Virus record (IMG/VR): IMGVR_UViG_3300023301_000120
Coordinates: 1 to 22,686 of that record
Origin: a virus
DNA length: 22,686 nucleotides
Direction: 5' to 3' (one strand)
The notes beneath the pieces were generated by a model. That model was not told where the DNA came from, did no database searches, and was given only the letters and a program-made list of their open reading frames with translations. The number at the start of each line of letters is the position of its first letter. Position 1 is the stretch's first letter. This document shows positions 7,244 through 15,205 of this stretch, piece by piece. Made by a program: the position numbers and the translations under genes.

Positions 7244-7660
7244 ATGAACACACTTATGCTAATGCGCGACCCCCCAGAATCCGACAATCAGACTACGGGG
7301 CGGCTCTTTGTCCTAGATTCAAATGCGCAAGTGCTTTTCTCCTGCTTCACACTTGAACTACCATGGAGAGGGAACCAAAACAGCATTTCATGCATTCCGG
7401 AGGGATCCTATCCGATTACGCACAGGGTTTCAAAACGGTTCGGGAATCACTTTCACATCCTTGATGTACCCAACAGAACCTATATCCTTATTCACGAAGC
7501 CAATTACGTGCATCAGTTACGTGGGTGTATTGCTGTAGGCAAAGAGCGAAAAGACCTAAATGGTGACGGTCTTGCGGATGTGACCGACTCAGTCAAGACA
7601 AAAAATGAATTGACAAAATTTGTCCAATTAAAATCTAAAATAATAATCTCAACCCCATGA
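7244..7660 (+). CDS. DUF5675 family protein, possible cell-wall enzyme
   Basis: 138 residues from ATG 7244. Conserved DUF5675-type blocks are visible: T-L-E-L-P-W-R-G-N-Q (36-45), S-I-S-C-I-P-E-G-S-Y (47-56), and I-L-I-H-E-A-N-Y followed by R-G-C-I-A-V-G (81-99). The last block places His84 and Cys95 in an H...GCI order that recalls the catalytic motif of L,D-transpeptidases (YkuD), though the family has no proven activity that I know. No signal peptide or TM. It overlaps the next gene by ATGA (7657-7660), so the two are translationally coupled. In the cassette with a small membrane protein and a spanin candidate, a role in wall cleavage or modification is an inference. Confidence 0.65.
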   Translation: MNTLMLMRDPPESDNQTTGRLFVLDSNAQVLFSCFTLELPWRGNQNSISCIPEGSYPITHRVSKRFGNHFHILDVPNRTYILIHEANYVHQLRGCIAVGKERKDLNGDGLADVTDSVKTKNELTKFVQLKSKIIISTP

Positions 7661-8139
7661 AAAAGTTATTCGTAATCTTAGTGCTATTTTCTTGGGGTTG
7701 CAAACCGCAAAAGATGATCACCGATACCGTGGTCAAGGATTCGGTAATCATCCGAGAAATTCCCCGGATAGTTGAAATTCCGGGCAAGACAATCTACAGC
7801 CCCTCGGTAGACCTTGACTCCCTGGTGAAAGTGATTCAGTCTGGTGTGAAATCTGAGACAATTAACCGCACCCTCACACTCAGGGATCCGGAGACAAACC
7901 TCAAAGTAGGGCTCCTTATCGACAAGCTTGGCAACATCTCCGCTATCTGCGAGCAACAGGAGCAAACAATCACGCTTTTGGAGCGGGAAATTGAGCGTTT
8001 TCGGGCCGAGACTACTAATACAGAAACGATAAAACAGCCGTCTTTCTGGGATGCTGTAAAGAATATGGCAGTGGTAGGGTCCTGGGTACTGATTGCCATG
8101 GCCGTTTCCTTCGCCGCCGGCTACCTCAGATCCCCCTGA
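7657..8139 (+). CDS. Lipoprotein with C-terminal TM, unimolecular spanin candidate
   Basis: 160 residues from ATG 7657. The N-terminus is a short lipoprotein-type signal (M-K-K-L-F-V-I-L-V-L-F-S-W-G-C) with Cys15 as the lipidation site; the lipobox is loose, as is common in Bacteroidetes. The middle has beta-type and then coiled-coil segments (Q-E-Q-T-I-T-L-L-E-R-E-I-E-R-F at about 101-115). A C-terminal TM helix follows at about 134-156 (V-K-N-M-A-V-V-G-S-W-V-L-I-A-M-A-V-S-F-A-A). An outer-membrane lipid anchor plus an inner-membrane helix in one chain is the plan of u-spanins such as T1 gp11, which fuse the two membranes in the last step of lysis. The 3' end overlaps the convergent tape-measure gene by 19 bp. 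Confidence 0.6.
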   Translation: MKKLFVILVLFSWGCKPQKMITDTVVKDSVIIREIPRIVEIPGKTIYSPSVDLDSLVKVIQSGVKSETINRTLTLRDPETNLKVGLLIDKLGNISAICEQQEQTITLLEREIERFRAETTNTETIKQPSFWDAVKNMAVVGSWVLIAMAVSFAAGYLRSP

Positions 8140-10505
8140 ACCTCGACCATTTTAGACTCTCTTTGCACCCTGTTAAGATCGCTTACTTTTGTGACTATAG
8201 TCAGGCTGCTAATTGCATTCTCGAAGCTTTGTTGTGTATCGCTTAGCGCGCGCCGGTCCAATGATGGAACGCCGGCTCGCGCTACGGCTCCGCCATCCGC
8301 CAAATGCCTTTGCCCGGCACCAGACCAAGACTTGCCTCCATGCTTTTGGTTGAAGCTAGATAGTGCTTTCAACGCTCCAAAGGCGGATCGCTTCATTACA
8401 AATAGGCCTTCGCCTCCCTCCACGTTTGCAACTGTTTGACCACCCAGCGCCACGTCAACCCCTCCACCGCCATGCGAAGGGCCATTTACCTCTATGCCTC
8501 CGCCTTCTTCGAATTTTGGTGGAGGCTTGCTGTTTATTTTCGCCACGTTTGAAAGGCCTTGCGCTACGGTTGCGGCCGCAATTATCTGCCCAAATGGTGG
8601 AGGGATTGTGCCAAGTGCCAAGTTGGCCCCTCGGTAAGTATCTATCAAAGCTTGAAAGCTTGCCGCTATTTTGCCTGCTGCGCTTTGCTCGCCGAACACC
8701 GCCTTGGCTGCATTAAGAACTGCGTCTTGGGCGGCCATCTCTCCGTCCGCGACCTGTTTCGCCACCGCTACCTTGTCTGCGGCAAGCGCTTTGGCCGCGT
8801 TCAGTTCGGCTTTCTGGCTCTCCACTCCGGCGCTAAGCGTTTCGTCCCTTAGTGCCTGGAGCCGTTCTTGCAAACTTGCCTCCAGTTCAATGCGGGTCTC
8901 TGCGTCAATCTCGGCGTTTGCTTGGGTCTGCTCTAATTGCCCTTGCAATGCGGCCGTTCTCGTCTCGATCGCTAAGGCCTCGACTTGGTCAAGCTGTTCT
9001 TGGTAGGTGTCCAGGTCAATGATCCCATCGGCGAACTGTTGTTTCAAGCCGTCCAGTGAGGACTTTATGCCTGCGCTGGTTTCTTGCGCTCTTGCCTCCA
9101 CGGCCTCCGAGTAGTCCGCGTTTATTTTTTCCTGCAAAGCCTTTGAAGTTTTGAGTGCTTCAGCTTCTGCTTTGGACTGCCTGTCCGTCTCGGCCTTTGC
9201 GGATGCGGCATTTTTGTCGGCTGCCACTTTGTTGATCGAATTAAGTTTGTTGTTTAGTTCGATTTGCTTCGTAACACTTTCTTGTTGTAAGTTGGCCAAT
9301 TCTATTTCTGCGTCAATCGCCTTGTTTCTGTCGGCGTCCGTGGAGGTGCTTAGCGCGTTTTTAGCTTTTATGACCTCGATGCGTTCTTCTTGCAGTTCTA
9401 TGGCTTTTTGCTCCAATCCTAATTCCATCGTCAAGGCCTTTTCTGCCGCTGCGGCTCGCGCCTCAGTGCTTAGCGTCACATCGTCGCTGGCTTTTTTGAG
9501 GCTTTCAATTTGTTGGCGGCTTTGCGCACGCTCTAGCGAAAGATCCTTTTCGGCCCTCACTATATCCTGCATGCGCCCTTCCAGAGCGGCAGCCTCCTTG
9601 GCGGCTATTGCAGCGTTTTTTCCAACCTCTAGTATATTAATCCCGTCTATGTTACCAACCGCTTTTGCCACCTTGTCAAAGCCACTTGCCAGCTTATCAA
9701 TATCGAGAGTCAGAAGACCCAACATAATTTCACCTAACCCCTCGAAAACAGGAACGACGTTTTCGATTATCTGCTTGCCTAACCGGCTAAGCTCGTCAAA
9801 CAGCACGGCAGTGAAGGCGCTAACGGCCTCCGTGGCTCGCGCTACAAAGTCCATTCCCTCCTGTGTCTTTGTCAAGTAGCTAACTAGCGAACCCAAGACT
9901 ACTACTATCGCGCCTATGCCTGTCAGTATTAACGCTTTGCCAAATGATCTTGTAGCTATTGTTCCTCCGTCGGTTGCCTTATTAGCAACGCCCTGGGCTA
10001 GGGCTAAGGCTTTTTGCGCTTTGCTGAACAGCCCTGTGCTGTCCGCTGCTTCGACTATCGAGGCGGAGTAGTTACCAACATTCCTGCCCGTCACCCCTAT
10101 CTCGCCTTCAAGTTCTTTGAGGGCGTCGGTTTGCCCAAGCAGCTCCTTTTGGAGCTTCCCCCCTACTTCTATGTTACTCCGCTCCGCCTCGCTTAGGTCA
10201 ACATACTCCTGCTTTAGGCGCGACACGCTCCCCCTGAGTTCGGATATAGAACCCGTGGAGGCACTTTGTACCTTGGCATTAGCATTAAGCACCCTTTGGT
10301 TTTCACGCACCGAAGTGCTTAGGTTCTTTATGGCCGTTTCGCCTTTTACGTATTCAACGGTATTTTTTTTGCCCTGGTTGGCTAGCTCTTTCTGAGCAAC
10401 CTTAAGGCTGTCTATCGCTTTTCGTGAGTCCACTATAGCCGCCTCGCTTCTAGCTATCTGGTTTTCGTCTATCCCAACTTTGAGGAGAATACTTTCTTCT
10501 GCCAT
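8121..10505 (-). CDS. Tape measure protein
   Basis: 794 residues from ATG 10505. It sets tail length and is ejected with the DNA. It is the longest gene here, almost entirely helical and Ala/Glu/Lys/Gln-rich, with heptad-like stretches at about 20-135 and 310-620, one hydrophobic segment at about 190-211 (A-L-I-L-T-G-I-G-A-I-V-V-V-L-G-S-L-V-S-Y), and a Gly-rich C-terminal region (K-F-E-E-G-G-G-I-E-V-N-G-P-S-H-G-G-G-G-V-D-V-A), all typical of Bacteroidetes-type tape measures. The ATG follows a TAA-T-ATG junction identical to that of the duplicated fragment upstream, so this start is well supported. The gene is intact although its first 385 bp also exist as a second copy. Confidence 0.88.
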   Translation of the reverse strand: MAEESILLKVGIDENQIARSEAAIVDSRKAIDSLKVAQKELANQGKKNTVEYVKGETAIKNLSTSVRENQRVLNANAKVQSASTGSISELRGSVSRLKQEYVDLSEAERSNIEVGGKLQKELLGQTDALKELEGEIGVTGRNVGNYSASIVEAADSTGLFSKAQKALALAQGVANKATDGGTIATRSFGKALILTGIGAIVVVLGSLVSYLTKTQEGMDFVARATEAVSAFTAVLFDELSRLGKQIIENVVPVFEGLGEIMLGLLTLDIDKLASGFDKVAKAVGNIDGINILEVGKNAAIAAKEAAALEGRMQDIVRAEKDLSLERAQSRQQIESLKKASDDVTLSTEARAAAAEKALTMELGLEQKAIELQEERIEVIKAKNALSTSTDADRNKAIDAEIELANLQQESVTKQIELNNKLNSINKVAADKNAASAKAETDRQSKAEAEALKTSKALQEKINADYSEAVEARAQETSAGIKSSLDGLKQQFADGIIDLDTYQEQLDQVEALAIETRTAALQGQLEQTQANAEIDAETRIELEASLQERLQALRDETLSAGVESQKAELNAAKALAADKVAVAKQVADGEMAAQDAVLNAAKAVFGEQSAAGKIAASFQALIDTYRGANLALGTIPPPFGQIIAAATVAQGLSNVAKINSKPPPKFEEGGGIEVNGPSHGGGGVDVALGGQTVANVEGGEGLFVMKRSAFGALKALSSFNQKHGGKSWSGAGQRHLADGGAVARAGVPSLDRRALSDTQQSFENAISSLTIVTKVSDLNRVQRESKMVEVQGDLR

Positions 10506-10506
10506 A

Positions 10507-10588
10507 TTAATTCTTTTGTAGTAACTCGATCGTCACGGCAACCGCCACGCCGCCTAACGCCGTAAAGAGTAGTTCAAGTATGCTTTGA
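10507..10588 (-). pseudogene. 3' remnant of the small membrane protein gene
   Basis: 82 bp identical to the end of the intact gene at 10972-11053, including its TAA stop and the TAA-T-ATG junction to the tape measure. It has no start and results from the tandem duplication. Confidence 0.85.
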
Positions 10589-10970
10589 GGGTGTCGGTTT
10601 GCCTAAGCAGCTCCTTCCGAAGTCCCACACCTCTTTGGCCGCTCCGCTCCGTCTCGCTTAGGTTAACATACTCCTGCTTTAGGCGCGACACGCTCCCCCT
10701 GAGTTCGGATATAGAACCCGTGGAGGCACTTTGTACCTTGGCATTAGCATTAAGCACCCTTTGGTTTTCACGCACCGAAGTGCTTAGGTTCTTTATGGCC
10801 GTTTCGCCTTTTACGTATTCAACGGTATTTTTTTTGCCCTGGTTGGCTAGCTCTTTCTGAGCAACCTTAAGGCTGTCTATCGCTTTTCGTGAGTCCACTA
10901 TAGCCGCCTCGCTTCTAGCTATCTGGTTTTCGTCTATCCCAACTTTGAGGAGAATACTTTCTTCTGCCAT
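10554..10970 (-). pseudogene. Truncated duplicate of tape-measure N-terminus
   Basis: 138-codon frame from ATG 10970. The first 110 residues equal the tape measure except V-D-L-S-E-A to V-N-L-S-E-T; residues about 111-121 are altered by the 34-bp patch (S-G-Q-R-G-V-G-L-R-K); after Q-T-D-T-L-K the frame runs into the duplicated membrane-protein remnant out of frame and stops (A-Y-L-N-Y-S-L-R-R). It keeps the same start context as the real gene, so a 138-residue coiled-coil fragment could still be made and might compete with the tape measure. Most simply it is a by-product of duplication. Confidence 0.8.
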
Positions 10971-10971
10971 A

Positions 10972-11250
10972 TTAATTCTTTTGTAGTAACTCGATCGTCA
11001 CGGCAACCGCCACGCCGCCTAACGCCGTAAAGAGTAGTTCAAGTATGCTTTGAAAGGTAACTCGCTTAGTCCTTCCGAAGTCCCACACCTCTTTGGCCGC
11101 TCCGATTTCCGTGGCAGCCCTTATCATTTCGAACGGACTGTTTGTGAAAATAAGCGTGAGCAAAGCCGCTAATACGCCGGCGGGAAAGTGGAGCAGTACC
11201 AGGTCCGCAAAAGGGAACAGGTTCGATATTGTTCTTATTGCTTTTCTCAT
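10972..11250 (-). CDS. Small two- or three-TM membrane protein (DUF2279/VanZ-like pattern)
   Basis: 92 residues from ATG 11250, which overlaps the stop of the upstream tail gene as ATGA (11247-11250); the frame is open 10 codons further up but the coupled start is preferred. Hydrophobic segments lie at about 18-43 (L-V-L-L-H-F-P-A-G-V-L-A-A-L-L-T-L-I-F) and 71-86 (L-E-L-L-F-T-A-L-G-G-V-A-V-A-V). The pattern L-L-H-F..G, A-A-K-E-V-W-D, then L-F-T-A-L-G-G matches small phage membrane proteins with VanZ-like spacing. It stands immediately before the tape measure. A holin is possible, but a second lysis-like cassette exists at 7080-8139, so the role is open. Confidence 0.6.
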   Translation of the reverse strand: MRKAIRTISNLFPFADLVLLHFPAGVLAALLTLIFTNSPFEMIRAATEIGAAKEVWDFGRTKRVTFQSILELLFTALGGVAVAVTIELLQKN

Positions 11251-13298
11251 ATGCCTAATTTGATTAACCGCACGTAGCAACTCTCGCGCCTGTTAACCTT
11301 GAATTGTTTAATTTGCTCGATGTAGAAAAAAGCTCCGAAATAGTCTACATAAACAGGCCGCGTAAAATCTAGGTCCCTGACATCCGCTAAGTCCAAAAGG
11401 AACAGAGCCTCCACCACTTTGGTATTATCGAAAACTGTACTAAGGATTTGGTAGTTATCACGAAGAGCGCGCGCAAAGCTTAGCGCCCCGGCGTTAACTT
11501 CATAGTTGATTGTACTCGCCGACGCCTGTATCTGCAATGAAGCCTCCACGGGTGCGAGCATTGCAACCCTTGGCGAAAATTCAGATATCCTAAGATCCTC
11601 GTTAAGGTTGTAGTCGAACCCATCAAAAGTGTATTTTTCTCCGGTAAACACCCTACCCATTGTTCGTGTGCTTTGGATTACAGGCAGGACCGGGACCGGG
11701 CTGAACTTACTCTCAAAGATAACCCTTTCGGGCTCTAGATTTTCGTTAGCTACTAAGAACTGCCCGCGGCCTTCGTCGGGCTGCAGTAGCGCGTCTTTCT
11801 CGTCGCCAGCGAACTCGTAGTAATTACGCTGCGCAAAGCCTTTGAGTTGGTATCCTATCTCAGGCAAATCGCTAAGGTCCAACTTGTCGGACCAATCTAA
11901 CGCAGTTGCCTTGCTGGTTCTTAGCTTGTCAATCTTTGCGGTGTATACCGTTTTCGTCGTCTCATCCACTTGTATTATAACACCCTCCAGATTGGCTACT
12001 GTTAAAAGCAAATCACCCACTGTCGGGCCGGCGGGCAAAACGTCCGAGGCCTGTATGTTAATCGCAAGTGTGGGTATTTGGCCAGCCGCTCTTCCACCAC
12101 CTCGAGGCACTTGGCTAATTACAAACTCTAGATTCTCAAACCGTAGATATTGCAGGCCGTATCCCGGCCTATTGCTCCTAACTTGCCAGCCGAACCGCAA
12201 GGTTGTCAAATCCGAGGTTGCGTTAATTAGCACATTGAAAGCGTTCGAGTCCGAAGTCGTGGCTGGGTAAGTAAAATTTAGGTCCCTTTCCAGGAACCCG
12301 CTGCCCGGTGCTCGGTACACATTAAACGGTCCGAAAAACCTGTCTTCAAAAGTTGTTGACCCTGATTCCAATGTTAAGAGCAGGGTTCCTGTGTCGTCGT
12401 ATACCAGAAGGTCTACCCCAACCTCGGCATTAGTGTACCGTCTTGGTAGATTGGTTATGGCTTTGCCTGTTATGCCTACCACGAATCGTACGTCTGTCCG
12501 GTCCGATATGCTTGGCGAATAAGTGAACTGGCCAGCGTCGGCGTTCGTCTTGTATAGCGAAAGCACGTCTGTTACTTTGTTTGGGAAACTAATTTTTTCT
12601 GTTCCGTCCTCCGAAAGTTGGTTATAGTCGATCGTGAATTCGTACCGTGCTAAGTTGTCGATTAGGTTCGCTATGGCGCCTTGGCAAAGAACGACCAAGT
12701 TTCGGTATGTAAGAGCGTTTAGTAGGTCGCCTGCCAGCGTATACCCTAGGGTTTCGACGGCCTTTTCCAATATTGTTTTGGCCCAAAAACTAGGTTGAAA
12801 GAACCTAAAGTCGTAAGTGGCCTCCCCCGGTGTAGCGAACTCAAAAAACCCGTAGTCGATGTTAGGGTAGACAAAGCCTTCAATAGCTTCACGCCTTGCT
12901 ATTACGTTTGCGGCGGTATATTCGTGGCTGTACTCTGTCAAGTTAACATCCGTTAACTTAAGTGAACCGACCGCTTTGAAAAAATCCGTATTCCCCGCCG
13001 TTATGTATACGCGGTATGTCTCCTTAGTAGCTAGTATTATGGCGCTACCATCGACTACCAATTGCCCATCTATATAGATCTGGCAGGTGTTTTTTTGGTA
13101 GGGGATTGAAGTTAGGCTTGTAACGATGTCGCAATTGTCAAAGAGTGCTTTGTTAGAATTAGTCCTCGCCAAATCGAAAACATTAGAGTAGCTACCCCGT
13201 CGGTTACCCAGCTGATCGAAGGTAAGCGCCTGCGCGGTAATTACTATGTCGGCGTCTTGCGTATCGACTAACTGCCCATTAATGTATATCTCGCTCAT
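11247..13298 (-). CDS. Large tail protein, distal tail/baseplate candidate
   Basis: 683 residues from ATG 13298, coupled to the upstream gene by ATGA (13295-13298). Almost entirely beta-type. It opens with I-Y-I-N-G-Q-L-V-D and a F-D-Q-L-G-N-R-R-G-S-Y-S-N-V-F-D-L-A-R-T-N-S-N motif, the 'S-y-s....P.T..N' block I associate with distal tail proteins of Bacteroidetes phages; two further repeats of a D-G-Q-L-V-V-D-G type element follow. The C-terminal part has mixed beta segments ending in R-E-S-C-Y-V-R-L-I-K. It lies between another large tail protein and the tape measure, so a tail-tip or baseplate hub role is inferred. No enzymatic motif seen. Confidence 0.55.
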   Translation of the reverse strand: MSEIYINGQLVDTQDADIVITAQALTFDQLGNRRGSYSNVFDLARTNSNKALFDNCDIVTSLTSIPYQKNTCQIYIDGQLVVDGSAIILATKETYRVYITAGNTDFFKAVGSLKLTDVNLTEYSHEYTAANVIARREAIEGFVYPNIDYGFFEFATPGEATYDFRFFQPSFWAKTILEKAVETLGYTLAGDLLNALTYRNLVVLCQGAIANLIDNLARYEFTIDYNQLSEDGTEKISFPNKVTDVLSLYKTNADAGQFTYSPSISDRTDVRFVVGITGKAITNLPRRYTNAEVGVDLLVYDDTGTLLLTLESGSTTFEDRFFGPFNVYRAPGSGFLERDLNFTYPATTSDSNAFNVLINATSDLTTLRFGWQVRSNRPGYGLQYLRFENLEFVISQVPRGGGRAAGQIPTLAINIQASDVLPAGPTVGDLLLTVANLEGVIIQVDETTKTVYTAKIDKLRTSKATALDWSDKLDLSDLPEIGYQLKGFAQRNYYEFAGDEKDALLQPDEGRGQFLVANENLEPERVIFESKFSPVPVLPVIQSTRTMGRVFTGEKYTFDGFDYNLNEDLRISEFSPRVAMLAPVEASLQIQASASTINYEVNAGALSFARALRDNYQILSTVFDNTKVVEALFLLDLADVRDLDFTRPVYVDYFGAFFYIEQIKQFKVNRRESCYVRLIKLGI

Positions 13299-14755
13299 TG
13301 CGTTTGGATGTTCACTTGTTGCGCTTTCCGATACCTGAAGCTGAAACGTGTTTCGCTCTGGTTGAATCGGTTCCCATACGTCTGGAAGCTGGACCGGTCG
13401 AATACTACGGGTATGTCAAACGCCTCTGTAGATCTATTGTACAAGTACACCTGAATGGATGAGCGCAAACTCGAAAGCATATCTAATTGAACCTTTGAAA
13501 GCACTCCGCCACTTACCTCTGTAACATCGTATACATCCCGGAAGTTCACGCGTTTAAGTCTTCCCGCCGCGTCCACTACTGTACTGTCCCCGCCGAACTC
13601 CCTGCCATTAACATACTTTGCCTCCACCGCAAATGATGAAAAGCCACCTCGCTGGTTGAGCCATGCAAAGTTAAGAACGTCGGCACTACACACATTAACG
13701 ATCTCGCTAATTGGTGTAACGCATATACCCAACGTGAACAGTGCTCCACCCGAATCAAACACGAAGCTAAAACAACCGGTAACACTATTAACCACTCCGG
13801 AGGTTAGGTAATCGATCGGGTTGTAGTCCGCTGCTAAGTAGTCACCAACTCCTGCGCTACATGGATTAATTACCAAATCTATACTGTCCCCGTCTGCTGT
13901 TGCGGTTATCCACGAAGGAAGGGCCGGCGTAACCGTGAACCCCGAAGTCGGTGCCACGCCCAGCCACGTTATGATTTTTGGCTCGCAGCTAAGAAGCCTC
14001 GCATCCACGGTTGTCCCGGATGTTGTTTGCGCGGGTTTGCCTGGGTCCGATATGAAGTTGCTAATTATGCCTTTCGCTAATGCTAGGCTGTATAGAGTTG
14101 GCGCATTTCCGAAAAACAGTATAGGCCGTTCGCCTACTGCCTCGTCGCCATTTTGCTGAGGGGATGTTAGGTCTTCCAGTCCGTAGTACGCCGTTAACGC
14201 CTCGCTGTCCGTTGGTATTGCCGTGGCACTCTTAAGCCGAGCCGCGTGCCTTATGCTTATTGGAACGTTAGGACCTTCGACCGGTGCCACGATGCTGAAC
14301 CTAGTTCTTATGTATCCTGAAATGTCAAACCGGTAGATGCCTGATAAGTTTGGGCTTACTCTTATCTCGTCGGAGACTTGCCAAGGCTTTTCGGCTGCTC
14401 CGGCGCCTTCGCTATACCCGGTAATTAGCTGGAAGTCTTGGGCACCCTCGGGAGCAAATCGTGAGGATCCAGTTGAGGCAGAGGATCCAATGTACAGCGT
14501 GTTAAGAGTGAGCCTTAATAGCGATCCGGGCGTTACGGCCGTTATCCTGTACACCCCGATATAGGCGCCATCTATTATTCTTACGTTACTGCCGAGCGGC
14601 AAAAGAGTAGAATAGTTAGTAGGCACGTCTATTGCCGCTATGCCAGACAGATCAACAAACGAACATGTAGCTGACGAAAAGCTAAATTCGTATATCATTG
14701 GGCTGAATACATCCGAGCCGTTTGGCGGTGCGGTTGTCTGGTTAATTACTGGCAT
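13295..14755 (-). CDS. Large tail/baseplate structural protein
   Basis: 486 residues from ATG 14755, 1 nt after the stop-side neighbour arrangement with the gp10-like gene (TAG at 14757). Beta-rich throughout; it begins M-P-V-I-N-Q-T-T-A-P-P-N-G and holds a S-P-M-I-Y-E-F-S-F segment, a middle with several cysteines (C-S-A-G-V-G-D-Y; T-G-C-F-S-F-V-F; V-N-V-C-S-A-D-V-L), and a C-terminal R-F-S-F-R-Y-R-K-A-Q-Q-V-N-I-Q end. This end signature recurs in structural proteins of Bacteroidetes phages. It is translationally coupled to the next tail gene. Specific role (baseplate, minor tail or receptor-binding) cannot be told from sequence. Confidence 0.5.
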   Translation of the reverse strand: MPVINQTTAPPNGSDVFSPMIYEFSFSSATCSFVDLSGIAAIDVPTNYSTLLPLGSNVRIIDGAYIGVYRITAVTPGSLLRLTLNTLYIGSSASTGSSRFAPEGAQDFQLITGYSEGAGAAEKPWQVSDEIRVSPNLSGIYRFDISGYIRTRFSIVAPVEGPNVPISIRHAARLKSATAIPTDSEALTAYYGLEDLTSPQQNGDEAVGERPILFFGNAPTLYSLALAKGIISNFISDPGKPAQTTSGTTVDARLLSCEPKIITWLGVAPTSGFTVTPALPSWITATADGDSIDLVINPCSAGVGDYLAADYNPIDYLTSGVVNSVTGCFSFVFDSGGALFTLGICVTPISEIVNVCSADVLNFAWLNQRGGFSSFAVEAKYVNGREFGGDSTVVDAAGRLKRVNFRDVYDVTEVSGGVLSKVQLDMLSSLRSSIQVYLYNRSTEAFDIPVVFDRSSFQTYGNRFNQSETRFSFRYRKAQQVNIQTQ

Positions 14756-14756
14756 G

Positions 14757-15200
14757 CTAGTCTATAGATTTTCTTATGAATTCGTTAATTACGTAGTCCC
14801 TGAAAGTGGAGGTTAGCACATCGGTAAGCCCCTCTTTTACTGCCTGGTCATTTATGCTTTTTGATATCACACCAGATTTGCCACCCTGCCTATATAGCAA
14901 GCTGCCCTCCTCACCTATCTTTCTGGCAATTAGGAAGGCTACACTTCTACTAGACCGGCCGTCCAATGATAGCGGCTTGTCCTTAACCCATTGTTCGATT
15001 ACGTCTATGGGTGGGCGCTTACCCGGCTTTCTGCCCGTCTCCAAAACCGTGAAGTACTTTTGACTGCTGAATATAGTTAGTCCGGAGCTGTCGATCCTGT
15101 AGCCAAGACTCGCCGAGCTTTTGCCCGTTACATCTGGTATTCGAGATCGTATACCGGCTATTGTCTCTTCGGCAAAGTCCTTAAGGATCACTTCAGCCAT
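14757..15200 (-). CDS. HK97 gp10-like tail completion protein
   Basis: 147 residues from ATG 15200; the frame reaches a GTG at 15212 inside the end of the upstream gene, but the ATG 5 nt after that stop is more likely. The middle has the family hallmark F-T-V-L-E-T-G-R-K-P-G-K-R-P-P-I-D-V (about 50-67), i.e. 'y...lE.G......P' followed by a helix, as in the HK97 gp10 / minor tail family that joins tail to head. A basic N-terminal helix and a long C-terminal helix complete the usual 120-150 residue plan. Its neighbour upstream is the probable tail terminator, which fits the usual pairing. Confidence 0.65.
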   Translation of the reverse strand: MAEVILKDFAEETIAGIRSRIPDVTGKSSASLGYRIDSSGLTIFSSQKYFTVLETGRKPGKRPPIDVIEQWVKDKPLSLDGRSSRSVAFLIARKIGEEGSLLYRQGGKSGVISKSINDQAVKEGLTDVLTSTFRDYVINEFIRKSID

Positions 15201-15205
15201 AGCAC

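Larger units (their letters stand above)
10121..11053 (-). repeat. 465-bp tandem direct duplication
   Basis: Copy A 10121-10588 and copy B 10589-11053 abut exactly. From about 10202 to 10588 I see no difference from the positions 465 bp higher; the remaining part differs by two substitutions and one replaced patch (10613-10646), which makes copy B 3 bp shorter. CTTTGA stands at the left edge (10115-10120), at the junction (10583-10588) and at the right edge (11048-11053), consistent with a microhomology-mediated duplication. The unit covers the 3' end of the small membrane protein gene and the first 127 or so codons of the tape measure. Confidence 0.92.

Noticed and set aside
8191-10395. Several plus-strand frames opposite the tape measure
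   Set aside because: Ser/Ala/Leu-rich shadow translations of a Glu/Ala/Lys-rich coiled-coil gene; no start context or domain.
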